A DNA stretch of 64,000 nt from Tritrichomonas musculus (GCA_039105265.1 JAPFFF010000040.1:1302001-1366000); one strand, 5' to 3'. Counted from the stretch's first letter, positions 40,001 through 49,893 are shown. The notes: a model not told the origin generated them from the sequence alone. A program made the numbers and translations.

Positions 40001-41206
40001 CAGACATTTTGCACTAATTCTTTTTAATTTGGTGTATTCATTGAATCTATTTGTTTTTAATGATTCTGTCTTATCAATCATGTATTCAATCATTTTACCT
40101 AGTGAATAAACATCACTTGCAACTGAATATGCATTAGTTTTAATGATTTCGGGTGCGATGAAATCAGATGAAAGATCTGCGGTATAATGACCATCTCTTT
40201 CATATTTGCTCAATCTATCAAAATCAATCAATACCACTGTCTTATTTTCATCAATAATGACGTTATTTGGCTTCAAATCTCTATAAATCAATTCATTTTC
40301 ATGAAAATATTTCAAAATCAACATGATTTCAAATATAATTGTGAATATATCGTCACCAGACATTTGAAATCTTTCTAATATTTGGCCATTTATATATTCA
40401 ATGACTATATATCCTCCATCTTTGACTGTGCCATAAAATCTAGGCATAAGCGGATGCTTGATTTTTGAATAGTTTTCTTTTTCTCTATTCAACAAATTTG
40501 GAATTTCAGCATCGAAGCCATTTGGCTTCTTCACCACGAGCAACTCTTCTAGTTTTATGTGATAAAATAGTGTACATGAAGACAATATACCATTTCCAAT
40601 ATTTCTTAATTCAATCAAGTCAGCTTTTTCAATTGTTTCAGTATTTGAAAAAGTTTCGAAATTTTGAATGAAATTTTGGATTCGATTTTTTTTTAATTTG
40701 ATGTAACTTTTCTTGATCAAATAACTAGATATACAAGGAGCAATGCATGACCAAACTTTTCTCATCATTTCATCTTTTGTATAAAGAAAAATATCTTCCA
40801 TAAATCGCTCAACATCTGCTTGAAAAATTCTATCATTTTCAAGTTTATAATTTTTCATGTTTTTGAAATAGGTTTCAGTGTTTGATAAAAAACAAACGGA
40901 TAAATTGGGATTATTTGAACATATATTTTGAATAAATGACAGAGATGATTCATCAACAATGATTAATGTTTTTTCAAATCCAATAATGAACAATCTTTCT
41001 GAAATGAAACCTTCGTTTTGATCAATAATAATAAATTCAGAATCTTTTAATTTTTGGGTCATCTTTTGATGCTCATTTAGTCTGAATGACATATCTTTTG
41101 AAAATTGATAAAAAAGATAGTCTTTCATAACACTATTAAAAGCACAATTCATGAATTTAATTTGGTTGTTTAGCAAACATTCATGCAATTTTGAGAAATT
41201 AATCAT
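37067..41206 (-). CDS. Protein kinase with C-terminal Sel1 repeats
   Basis: A 1,379-residue protein. Residues 1-190 are an unassigned N-terminal region. The kinase domain lies at about 195-425: VVKKP supplies the lysine, YRDLKPNNVII the catalytic loop, DFD replaces DFG, and APEI and SDVYSLGKMIEYM follow, with RPPIREL near the end. From about 455 to 1240 there are about 21 Sel1-type units of 36 residues (AQFNLGMIY...YVEVDIDKALHFLTLASKQN). These form a helical solenoid for protein binding. The last 130 residues are helical without repeats. Trichomonad genomes hold many such kinase/Sel1 genes. Units are so alike that recent internal expansion is likely. The DFD change leaves the metal-binding Asp in place, so activity is uncertain. 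Confidence 0.92.
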   Translation of the reverse strand: MINFSKLHECLLNNQIKFMNCAFNSVMKDYLFYQFSKDMSFRLNEHQKMTQKLKDSEFIIIDQNEGFISERLFIIGFEKTLIIVDESSLSFIQNICSNNPNLSVCFLSNTETYFKNMKNYKLENDRIFQADVERFMEDIFLYTKDEMMRKVWSCIAPCISSYLIKKSYIKLKKNRIQNFIQNFETFSNTETIEKADLIELRNIGNGILSSCTLFYHIKLEELLVVKKPNGFDAEIPNLLNREKENYSKIKHPLMPRFYGTVKDGGYIVIEYINGQILERFQMSGDDIFTIIFEIMLILKYFHENELIYRDLKPNNVIIDENKTVVLIDFDRLSKYERDGHYTADLSSDFIAPEIIKTNAYSVASDVYSLGKMIEYMIDKTESLKTNRFNEYTKLKRISAKCLNESPKKRPPIRELIKIFITLFQNNVKIGDLIVKYDNHYHNFGIIHELMKSYYKHNIPREQFFFGIIYYKGIYVEKSIDRSIYYLSLSANNNNKYAQYKLGLIYLKGKYVNRDISKANSYFKLAANQKHIKALIMLGVSYIIGIGVACDKKKAIDYLTQARIENQQKHQTKLQYIDNKVKNILYSVLINKDKNDPVILYAHGIMYTKGILFPKDYNKAIRYFKLAANQNHDKAQLVLGEIYLKDQFVPRNVDKAIHYLTLAANQNNLKAQLYLGLIYFDNNYTAQDINKAINYFILAANQNSAYAQYALGSVYTSSDESIRNINKAIHYLSLASNQNLPEAQFSLGLIYYKGEHVSRDINKAIHFYSLAANQNFSHAQFNLGMIYISNQYVEVDIDKALHFLTLASKQNHPLAHAFLGSIYYLGEHVPRDINKAIHYFSLASEQNVSEAQFQLGTIYYHGEYISKNIDKAIEYFTLAANQNHMQAQFYLGRIFIFNIYGKLDIRKAIHYFTLSANQNFYESQFYLGMLYIEGSYVPQDVNKAIHYFTLSANQGYSLAQYNLGSIYYEAQFVSRDVNKAIHYFLLSANQNFSMAQFTLGAIYYNGHYIARDVNKAILYLSLAEKNKHKKAGYVLGIIYTERSDIKKAIHHFLLASELNCPEAQFNLGVIYSSGEYIQPDIDKALHFFKLASEQHLARAQCFLGSIYLAGRYVKEDINKAIHYLQLASNQNNSYSQCILGFIYVCGAWLNVDIKKSKFYFSLSSKNGCRFANFAHGYFLHIENDIENAIRLYKEASSFQIQYAKNNLGIIYKYKGNASNSIVYFREAIEENNDYLAAYNMANIILYDKTINNDTNEAIDLLSKSYDKFDHSFVLLCLAIVKKVGFNLENIKNEIVKRGLPLEIYKRICDLDLFDQFVFNNLYDSYREIDFLYNILIKPVLSSDLDKIYSKKEFVKYPNAKNISIEFYNGLGHDIFESSNP

Positions 41207-42200
41207 GAATACTTATGTAAAGCTAGGCTTTTGTGTCCAAACGAGTTTGTATTCAAAAAGTATCCAATGGATACTCATTTTTGTGGAAAATCTTCACTTT
41301 TTCCCACTTTTTCAAAAAAAAGTTGATTTTTTTCTGAAAACATTTTTTATTATGCATTTTTTTCAAAAAAAAATAAAGTTATGCATTTTTTTGAAAAATT
41401 TAAAAAAATAGTTGAAAAATTTGGTTAGGCAATTTAGGTATTCATGGAGGAAAAATCCCCAAAAAATATATATTGATCACTGTATGATGAAAGTTATAAT
41501 GGCATAAATTTTATTCGAAAATTTCATTTCCACTCAAGATATCTAATTTGATTTCGATAAAGAGTTTCAATAAAAAGCTACAAAAGTATGCAAACAATGC
41601 ACAATCGTATTTCAATTCACCATTTATACTCTTATCAATCAATTCTTAAATTTGATAATTATCAATTTATTTCGAATATTCGATATTTTTATTACTCTGT
41701 TGAAGTAATCCACTTTTCCGTTATATATAAGATTTTTCATCATATTTTACATACATTAACTCCAGTAAATGCTATGAATTGCATTTTAAAATTTTTATAT
41801 TTATCAATGATATCCAAAAAATCTCATAGATAATATACCTAAATTTGTATTAAATATGTATTGAATTAAATGTATATTTATGTTATACTGCTTACACTTC
41901 TTTATTTTCTTTTTTCATCGAGGAAAAGCCGATAATCATTCATAAATATAAACGTATTATCAAACGTGCATTATGTAAAAAATCAAATATTTCTAAAATA
42001 TGATGAGGAAAATAATATTAATTTTATGAAAAATGTAATTATTAAATTAAACTTTTCATTTTACGCAGAAAATAAACAGATTTAAATAAAAAAGTATAAA
42101 TTAAAAATGTTTTTTTAAAAAATGCTTTTTATTCATTATTTGTTCATTATGAATAAATTAATTATGATGATGACAATTGCAAAAAAGATGATAACTGAAG
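41207..42200. other. Intergenic stretch, no gene seen
   Basis: About 1 kb of AT-rich sequence. Short frames here (for example 41588-41833) have no coding character. The 3' end grades into the purine-rich repeat array. Confidence 0.5.
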
Positions 42201-42204
42201 AGAC

Positions 42205-42886
42205 GAAGAGGAAAAAAATGATGATGAAGATAGCGAAGAAAAAGAAGAAAAATAAGAAGAAGACGATGATGATTGCATTGAAGAAGAAGAAGGCGATGAT
42301 GATTGCATTGAAGAAGAAGAAGACGATGATGATTGCATTGAAGAAGAAGAAGACGATGATGAAGAAGAAGAAGATGGAGAAGAAGAAGAAGACGATGATG
42401 ATTGCATTGAAGAAGAAGAAGTGAAAGAAGAAGATGAAGATGATGAAGAAGAAGGCGATGATGATTGCATTGAAGAAGAAGAAGACGATGATGATTGCAT
42501 TGAAGAAGAAGAAGACGATGATGATTGCATTGAAGAAGAAGAAGACGATAAAAAAGACGATGATGAAGAAGAAGAAGAAGATGATGATGATGAAGATGAC
42601 GATGAAGAAGAAGACGATGATGAAGATGACGATGAAGAAGAAGACGATGATGAAGAAGAAGACGAAGAAGAAGACGACGACGATGATGAAGATGAAGACG
42701 ATAATGATGATGATGAAGAAGAAGACGATGATGATGATGAAGATGATGAAGAAGAAGACGATGATGATGATATGGAGAAGAAGAAGAAGAAGAATAAGAC
42801 AATGATGATGGTGGAGAAGGAGAAGAAGAAGAAGAATAAGACAATGATGATGGTGGAGAAGGAGAAGAAGAAGAAGACGATAATGG

Positions 42887-42918
<32 letters not shown>

Positions 42919-43080
42919 GAGAAAAAGAAGACGATAATAATGATGATGAAGAAAAATATGATGAAGATGATGGAGAAGAAGAAGAAGATGATGATAGTAG
43001 AGAAGAAGAAGAAGACGATAATGATTGCATTGAAGAAAATGATGATGATGATGAAGAGGAAGAAGAAGAAAAAAAGGATC
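42205..43080 (+). repeat. Purine-rich mini/microsatellite with a 30-bp unit
   Basis: About 870 bp of GAA, GAT and GAC triplets. The regular unit is 30 bp (GACGATGATGATTGCATTGA plus GAAGAAGAA), repeated about nine times, broken by plain GAA/GAT runs. In one frame it reads DDDDCIEEEE repeats, open from about 42255 to 43107 but with no ATG start. The other frames give K/M or, antisense, S/L/H runs. It may be the repetitive part of a decayed acidic-protein gene, or non-coding. Confidence 0.85.
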
Positions 43081-43107
43081 ATCATTGTCCTAGATTATTT
43101 TTTCTGA
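42255..43107 (+). pseudogene. Possible remnant acidic-repeat coding frame
   Basis: The Asp/Glu frame with a Cys-Ile pair in each unit stays open for about 280 codons but lacks an ATG and any non-repetitive part before it. It ends in LDYFF-stop. In the second half the frame drifts into K/M-rich codons, which suggests past frame slippage. Weak evidence for an expressed gene. Confidence 0.25.
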
Positions 43108-44600
43108 ATGATTTCTATTTTTTGAAGGTTCTTCAGAAAAGACTAACTTTTCTTTAGTTGATCCACTTTTAATTTCATTTTAGCATATAAAACAAATATT
43201 AAAAAGCCATTATAAAATAATTTTATATATGTACCTCAAAATTTTTATTTTGTCTGCTCTTTCATTTTTTTAATATGAAAAAATTACCCTATTTCACCAA
43301 AATTATCATCAATTTGATATTTTAAAACAATTAAAGGTTTATTTAAAAAATTCATTTCCATACTTTTTTTGTAAATTTAGCTTTTTATTAATTGACAAAG
43401 TATCAATACAAACGATTGCAAATTGAATGAGTTATTTTCACTTTTCGATTCCTTCATATTTAACTATGTGTACGTTTAATAACTACTAATTTGATGGTCA
43501 AATTTTAAATTCTATGAGATCTCAGAAACGTCCCTCTTAATATTAGGTTATTCGTAAACCATTCAAAAAAAAAAAATCTTCCATTCAAATAAAAAAATAT
43601 CATTATCTTATTTCCTTGGTCAAGAAATAGACAATTATTCTGGTTTTAAGTTCTCACAAAGGAAATTATATTGATAATATTTTAAAAGTTTTATAAAAAT
43701 AATTTTTTTATGTTGGAATACTGCTAACCTAACCGATGAACGACGCCGGATGTCAAAATCCAAATCCAAATGACTTGAAACTATTTTTTTAAATTATCAA
43801 GTTCCAAAACTCCGAAAATAAAAAGTCAACTTGTTCAAGCATGATGAATACTTTTCTTAGAGGTTCTGAAAAAAATTGAATATCGCCATAAGCATCTTAT
43901 AAATTTTTGAATGATCTTTGATAAATAAATAATTATATTTCATTCAATTTTAATTATATCTTATTAAAAATAAAATATAGCAGTTATTAATATTATTAAA
44001 TATATTAAAAATATAATGTTAAATGCAAATATATATTTTGTACTTAAAAATACTAATCGAAAAACATAAGCAATTAATTTTTTAAAATACTAATTGAATT
44101 TTATATTAAAAATTTATGAAATAGATAATTATTCTCTATTTCAATTTAAATATACATTTATTGTTGCACAGCATTAATTTCGTAATTCCGGACCTCATTT
44201 AATATTAATAATATATATATCTATATTTAATTTTAAAGATTTCTTAAAAATAATTTTTAATCGTTTACTACTCTTTCTGAAAGTATTTTATTTTTAATTC
44301 AATATTATCAATTCAATTTAAAAATAATTCAAACAAGAAAATTACATTCTAACTTTTTCAATTTCTATTTCAAAGATTGTAAATTCTGAATTATTAATTA
44401 ATTATTCTTCTAAAGAAAAAAAAAAAAAAAAAAAAAAAATAACTTAAAAAAAATATTAAATAATATGTGATTTTGTAATGATTTTTTTGATATACAATTT
44501 TTATTGCTTTTAATAATAATCAAAATTTCAATGGGTAAGGATTTCTTTTGAATAGCCTCTCAATTTATTTTTGCATCAAATATCGAACTTTTTTCTTTAA
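43108..44600. other. Intergenic stretch with a tRNA fragment and long A-run
   Basis: No gene. It contains the tRNA-Glu 5' fragment (43729-43750) and an uninterrupted A-run of about 20 bases near 44418-44440. The last 20 bases (CGAACTTTTTTCTTTAA) lead directly into the phosphatase ATG. Confidence 0.5.
43729..43750 (-). pseudogene. tRNA-Glu 5' fragment (22 bp)
   Basis: Identical to tRNA-Glu 36851-36872, that is the acceptor 5' strand plus most of the D-arm, in the same orientation. The anticodon arm and 3' half are absent. Too long to be chance in such AT-rich DNA. Confidence 0.85.
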
Positions 44601-46175
44601 ATGTCAGCCTATGCTTCATATATTTTAGGAAATTTTTCAAATCTTAAGTCTCTTCCTTTAGACGAGCTTCTTTTACTTGGCTCAAATCAAGCGGATATCG
44701 AACATCCTATTCCATCATTTGATCAGAACTTATTGATTAATTTATGCACTGACGCCAAAAAAGAATTCGAAAAAGAAGATAACATTTTAGAAATTGATGG
44801 AGATGCCATAGTTGTTGGCGATATTCATGGAAATTTACATGATTTATTACGAATTTTAAATTATGCTGAAAAAGGTTCTTATAAAATCATATTTCTTGGT
44901 GATTATGTTGATCGCGGCTGCTTTTCGTTGGAATGTATTACATTACTATTTGCATTAAAAGTAACGTTTCCAGAGAAATATTTTTTACTTAGAGGAAATC
45001 ATGAGTTTGATACGACATGCTCGCAATATGGCTTCAAAAGAGAAATCCTTGATCATCATGATCCACGCAAGTTCTATAAATTTGAACAAAAAGATTACTC
45101 AGCTATCCCTACTCCTCATAAGCTTAACTTTGAAAAGGAAGAAAAGCCTGTTTCAGCAGAGAAGCTCTGCGATAAGTACTTTGCCAATCATATTAACATT
45201 AATTGCCATAAATATACAGAAGAACTTTATGAAGCATTTTTGGACGCATTTTCTTATTTACCAATTGCATCAATTGTTAATAAAACATCATTATGCATAC
45301 ATGGCGGCTTATCACCACATTTAGATAAAATCGAAAAAATTCGTAAAAATATACATCGACCCGTCACTAATTATGCAGAAAATGAACTCCTCTGCGATAT
45401 TCTCTGGGGAGATCCTTCTCCTCATCAGAATCAATTATTCGAATATAACCCACGAGGACTTGGTAAGCTTTTCAATGGCGTTTCAGTTGTCACGTTTTTA
45501 AAGAGCAATAATTTACAGCGGTTAATTCGAGGTCACCAGTGCGTCGCTAATGGCATTGAAAAAGATTTTAATGAAAAATGCGTAACAGTCTTTTCATCGT
45601 CATCCTACGATCATGATATGAGAAATAAAAGCGGAATTCTCAAAATTCTCAAGGATGATGATAAAACTGAATCGATCAGATTCAAACCAATTATTCCTCT
45701 CAACAAGTGCGATGCAACATATTTTCGAGTACAGTCATATAATGGAGAAAATAGTCAGGGGAAATCGGTTTGTATAAAGCCTGTTAACAGTTTTAACAGA
45801 TTACCAATACATTGTCATATTAAGCACTCAAACAGTGCAAAAGAATCGGTATTTTTAGCAGCACATAGTGGATCAGATGACAATAGTATCATTTCAAAGT
45901 ATCAACAGCGTAATATTACACAACTCGTTCGGAAGCCCAGATCAAATTCGATTGGAAGAGCAAAATTGATGGGAAGATCTCCTATATGCCTCAGTCCAGG
46001 CGCTCACCACGCAATGCAATGCCCCCACTCGCCACTGGTAAAGCCAGTGGTAAAGTCTCCCCAATTCTGCTCTACAAATTTGGATGATTTAAGCGTTCCA
46101 AATGTAATGAGCTTGCGGACAGAAGAAAGAAATACCTTGGATATATCATGCTCAGAAGTACGCTTTCCGATATGA
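44601..46175 (+). CDS. Serine/threonine protein phosphatase, PPP family, with long C-terminal extension
   Basis: A 524-residue protein. All PPP metal and phosphate motifs are intact: GDIHG (73-77), GDYVDRG (100-106), RGNHE (131-135), IHGGLSP, WGDPSP and RGHQ. An insert of about 55 residues follows the GNHE/YGFKRE segment (HHDPRKFYKFEQKDYSAIPT and onward), before the usual LYEAFLDAFSYLPIA strand. The C-terminal 150 residues are Ser/Pro/Arg-rich without fold signature and may carry regulatory sites. It removes phosphate from Ser/Thr in protein substrates. Compare the degenerate homologue at 25726-26667, which has lost most of these residues. Confidence 0.93.
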   Translation: MSAYASYILGNFSNLKSLPLDELLLLGSNQADIEHPIPSFDQNLLINLCTDAKKEFEKEDNILEIDGDAIVVGDIHGNLHDLLRILNYAEKGSYKIIFLGDYVDRGCFSLECITLLFALKVTFPEKYFLLRGNHEFDTTCSQYGFKREILDHHDPRKFYKFEQKDYSAIPTPHKLNFEKEEKPVSAEKLCDKYFANHININCHKYTEELYEAFLDAFSYLPIASIVNKTSLCIHGGLSPHLDKIEKIRKNIHRPVTNYAENELLCDILWGDPSPHQNQLFEYNPRGLGKLFNGVSVVTFLKSNNLQRLIRGHQCVANGIEKDFNEKCVTVFSSSSYDHDMRNKSGILKILKDDDKTESIRFKPIIPLNKCDATYFRVQSYNGENSQGKSVCIKPVNSFNRLPIHCHIKHSNSAKESVFLAAHSGSDDNSIISKYQQRNITQLVRKPRSNSIGRAKLMGRSPICLSPGAHHAMQCPHSPLVKPVVKSPQFCSTNLDDLSVPNVMSLRTEERNTLDISCSEVRFPI

Positions 46176-46965
46176 CGAATTACCATAATCATGTTTATTA
46201 TTTTTTATTTGAGAATTTGATAACTTTTGACCAATTAGCGTTTCAAAAAATTATATTACTAAAATTATCTTTTTTGCGAAACTTATATTTTAGAAAATAT
46301 TGCCGATTCAAATAATTATTTTTTATAATTTTTATATTCTAATAAAGGTGTGGAAACTCTGAAGTATTGAATTTTTTTTGAGAGAAAAAATCGTGAATAT
46401 TTCATATATTCGGATAAAATTCATTATAACATGATTAGTATATGAATTAATTATGGTAGACATCATTTTAATTTTACTGGTAAGGAGATATCAAAAATGA
46501 TCAAAATTACTAATTTTCTAAATATGCAGTAATTGTTACGGGACAATATAAGCTCAAAAGTTATGAAATGTATTGTCCTATATTTTAAGTTAAAATTACA
46601 AAAAATGGGCCGTTATAAAGTTAGATAATAAAAAAATATGTGCAAAATTTAACAAAATTTCAAATTTCTTTGAAATTCTCTTACAGAATTATAAAAAATC
46701 AAAATATATATTTCATAATGGTATAGGTAGAAATTATTACTCTTCACTCATTCAACTTTTTTGCTTCTTATTACTGCACTTTGAAGTTCGATGCCTAAAT
46801 TTTAAAATATTAATAATTAAATAAGTAATCTCTCAAAATATAGAAAAATTATTATCATATTCACTTCATATTTTTAGTATAAATTCATAATAAATTAATT
46901 ATATAAAAAAAATTTATTGAATGAGCTCATTGAATATATTGTGAGTATGAATTATTTATCCTTTA
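46176..46965. other. Intergenic stretch before the Maverick
   Basis: AT-rich, no gene or paired repeat seen. It ends at the target site of the large insertion. Confidence 0.5.
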
Positions 46966-46970
46966 AACTT
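46966..46970. repeat. Target site duplication, left (AACTT)
   Basis: The 5-bp AACTT directly before the left inverted repeat is repeated at 63512-63516 directly after the right one. Confidence 0.85.
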
Positions 46971-47311
46971 AGTAGTATGATAAAAAGGGTGATTTCGGAC
47001 CGAAGTCCTCACTCCCCCTTTTTAACGTCGTCCGCCTAGCACAAGTACAACTGTTAAACCTTCGATACAATTCTTATATCTTTCTCCAATATTATCTTCA
47101 ATAGGCGTGATTTCTCAAAAACAATGCTCAGGACCGTTTTCAAAATCAAAATCAACGTCATTGAAAACTTTTTTGATGATCGCCATTTTATCGAATTACA
47201 TATGCGAGATAAATTGATGGACTTGTGCGGGGTTTTCATTAGTGTTTTCATATGTAATTAAAGGTAGGTGATTTCGGACCCTGTATTGCGCATAAAAAAT
47301 AATTCTCATTT
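46971..47311 (+). repeat. Maverick left terminal inverted repeat, 341 bp
   Basis: Mirror image of 63171-63511. Contains an outer hairpin-forming block (46982-47023), a 14-bp motif GGTGATTTCGGACC present twice (46988-47001 and 47267-47280), and a 65-codon frame that also appears in the right arm. That frame is a passenger of the arm, not a gene I can support. Confidence 0.95.
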
Positions 47312-47318
47312 ATAGGTT

Positions 47319-47837
47319 TCACGGTTGAATATGATTAAGGACTATATTAAAACTTCTCTTTTCTTTTTGTTCTCGTATTTCTTTTTCTGTTGGTGGTTTC
47401 AACAAATTGGAATAGCTTGATGGATAGTACGAAAATGATTCCGTTTCAGTGATTTGATTGTTGATTATAACATATGACATACCATATTTTCGCATCCACT
47501 TTTCACTCTTCGTAACTCTAATGAATAACATTCCACAATTAAACAGCATTGATACCTCATGATTGGAAATAATTTCATGATTAGACAATGAGATACAACT
47601 TACTTCTACATTACAACTATCACGATCAGGTTTAGCAAAATGATCTGGCATCGTTGAATGTTTATTTATGAAAACATGAGTAGTGGATTCAGTGTTGAAA
47701 TAACGAGAGGGGAAGTTCTGCTTTAATACATTCATGATTGCAGTTGGTGATAAGCATCTATAATTCCAATAAATGTTATACTTCTCAATGTTCTTCGGTG
47801 TTATTGTTATTCGTGAGTTTGTCATTTCTGTTGTCAT
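47319..47837 (-). CDS. Maverick protein of unknown function, 172 residues
   Basis: Part of the Maverick, just inside the left arm and downstream of the capsid gene. Mixed alpha/beta composition with several Cys and His residues. Position and size would suit the adenain-like cysteine protease that many Mavericks carry, but I do not see a clear catalytic pattern and leave it unnamed. Looks whole. Confidence 0.6.
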   Translation of the reverse strand: MTTEMTNSRITITPKNIEKYNIYWNYRCLSPTAIMNVLKQNFPSRYFNTESTTHVFINKHSTMPDHFAKPDRDSCNVEVSCISLSNHEIISNHEVSMLFNCGMLFIRVTKSEKWMRKYGMSYVIINNQITETESFSYYPSSYSNLLKPPTEKEIREQKEKRSFNIVLNHIQP

Positions 47838-47922
47838 CTATTTTTGTACATGAGATAAAATTCAAAAATAATTAAACAAAAATAAAAATCATCAAAAGTC
47901 AACATTAATGAGATTCCACCAC

Positions 47923-49851
47923 TTACTCATATCCAGCAGGGACACCTACAGCATAATACTCTACACCATTTGTGCTCCATGTCCAGTATGTATCGCTGCA
48001 AATCCAAGCTTCTGGTGCAGGTGGGTGTTGATCTGGATAGTCAGGGTCTGGTATAAAGTATGTGTCGTTCTCTCCTTGGTACATTGGTTGTCCTCTAAAT
48101 GTGACTGTAATAGATGTTGAGCCCGTATCGATACCATCAAAGACATAGCCAGCATTACTTCTCTCCATTTGGAAATTGATACCAAAAGAAGTACCATCAC
48201 TCCTGCAATTGGTATAACGCTTTCCAGTAACAGGATCATTAAGAGGTTGCGTGAAGGAGTCCTCAAATTCTTGGGTTGCTTCTAAAGTTCCGTCGAGTTC
48301 ATTTGCAATAAGTTGATGTTGGTAGAACCTTGCTGCACACGTATCACTGAATTCAGTATCTGGGTATGTTCTTTTATTTACGATGAGCTGAACATTTCTG
48401 TACATAATATTATCAAAGCAGGTGATGTCTGCCGGCGATTTTGGAAACATCATGGTAATGTTAGTGGCGTTACGAAGAGGTACAGACTTAGAGATTTCAA
48501 GTCCATTTACCTTAGCACTTCCCTCAAAGATTTCTCGAGTTAGTTCTTGCGCAGGTACTAGCAATGGTGTTTGTAATTCTCGAACTAAACCTTGATATGT
48601 TTCTTCTTTTAGTCCAAATCCTGCCAAGTTGCTACGTCCCAATTGTATTGTGCCACCGAGGACATCAAGGGTGATTTTTCCAACACTGAGGTTGATATTG
48701 TCGTCGCTCTTCTTAACATCAGTAATTAAAGCACCTTCTACTTCTTCACTTATGATTTTCACATCATCTCCAGCATTGAGAACATAATCAGGATTGGCAG
48801 CAGCTATCATAATCGCAAATGAAGCTTTATTGATGTCGTCCTTTGTTACTCCATATTTAGTGTAGTCGGCTTCTGTATAATGGAAGTCTATCGTCAAAGG
48901 TTCTGCTTCATCATTATGTGTGTCTGCCCTACTAGCTGGATCTGTATCTGTGTAAGCTTTTCCTGCGTGTAGTCTTTGGTACTTAATGTGTAAGACTTGA
49001 TTTGATGCTGGCTTTTCTGAGTAATGAACGACTATATTTGATGGTCTACCTACTTGTGTGAGCTTGCGTGAGATTGGAACTACTGCTGGAATTTGTTCTG
49101 TAATTTCTTTATCCTCCAAAAACTGCAATGTTTCTTTTACAATATTTGGATTTACTTGACACCAGACCATTGCGCGAAGACTTGTTTTGACTTCCTCTTC
49201 TATTTCACCACAGATAGCATTAGGGTAGAGTTGCCAAGCCTGAAGTACAAGTTGATCTGTAAATGGAATTGTGAGTTCAATAGTGAATGTATGTGGCTGT
49301 CCATCAGCAATGTCTACTAAATCAATGTAGGTTCCACAGACAGATGGTGAGTATTGTGCAACGTTTTCCCAGATACTATGACTGAATTTACTAGAAGCTT
49401 TGGCATCTCTAGGCTTGATACTGTTATACGCAAATGATTCCCTTTGTAGTTCATCTTGCCTGTATGCAGAGAGGAGTTTGTCATTTATCCAGAATCTACA
49501 GTCCTCATAGAATTCCACAGCATTTTTGAAGCCCACGAAGATTTTCATGAGTTTGTTCTTATCTGCTGAAACATCTATAGGGTCTGACAATTTAATTCTG
49601 AAGTCGAGGAGTATAGTTGAGAATGATTTTTCTATTTGTGTTATTGTGTGTCCTGAATGTGTGAGCTTGATTCTGGTCTTGGTTCCAACAGGGAGTGGAG
49701 CATCTTTGTCTTTAAACTCTTCCATAATGAATGAGAAAGAATTGTCGCCACCGTTTTTCTGTATTAAATTGCGCATCTTATTTTGGAAGAACCCGAGTAC
49801 GTCACCTTCATCATTTCCTAAATTCTTGGTTTGAGCGTTGTAGTATGTCAT
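47923..49851 (-). CDS. Maverick major capsid protein (double jelly-roll type)
   Basis: Part of the Maverick; 642 residues from the Met at 49851, which gives MTYYNAQTKNLGN and a 42-bp gap to the divergent small gene. The frame is also open further upstream, but that stretch overlaps the divergent gene and is probably not used. Beta-rich throughout, with long strands typical of double jelly-roll capsids, size fitting Polinton capsid proteins, and the usual neighbours (packaging ATPase, small membrane-active protein). Assignment rests on size, composition and context. Looks whole. Confidence 0.75.
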   Translation of the reverse strand: MTYYNAQTKNLGNDEGDVLGFFQNKMRNLIQKNGGDNSFSFIMEEFKDKDAPLPVGTKTRIKLTHSGHTITQIEKSFSTILLDFRIKLSDPIDVSADKNKLMKIFVGFKNAVEFYEDCRFWINDKLLSAYRQDELQRESFAYNSIKPRDAKASSKFSHSIWENVAQYSPSVCGTYIDLVDIADGQPHTFTIELTIPFTDQLVLQAWQLYPNAICGEIEEEVKTSLRAMVWCQVNPNIVKETLQFLEDKEITEQIPAVVPISRKLTQVGRPSNIVVHYSEKPASNQVLHIKYQRLHAGKAYTDTDPASRADTHNDEAEPLTIDFHYTEADYTKYGVTKDDINKASFAIMIAAANPDYVLNAGDDVKIISEEVEGALITDVKKSDDNINLSVGKITLDVLGGTIQLGRSNLAGFGLKEETYQGLVRELQTPLLVPAQELTREIFEGSAKVNGLEISKSVPLRNATNITMMFPKSPADITCFDNIMYRNVQLIVNKRTYPDTEFSDTCAARFYQHQLIANELDGTLEATQEFEDSFTQPLNDPVTGKRYTNCRSDGTSFGINFQMERSNAGYVFDGIDTGSTSITVTFRGQPMYQGENDTYFIPDPDYPDQHPPAPEAWICSDTYWTWSTNGVEYYAVGVPAGYE

Positions 49852-49893
49852 TTCAGTTTCAAAAAAAGTATCTTTTTCCACAAATTCAAAATC

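Noticed and set aside
42122-43085. Lys/Met-rich and Ser/Leu/His-rich long frames over the purine array
   Set aside because: Every frame of a triplet-like array is open; there are no non-repetitive coding parts.
47054-47251. 65-codon frame in the left Maverick arm, also at 63231-63428
   Set aside because: Same sequence in both arms because the arms are mirror copies. It has no motif and arm sequence is under terminal-repeat constraint, so I do not call it a gene.
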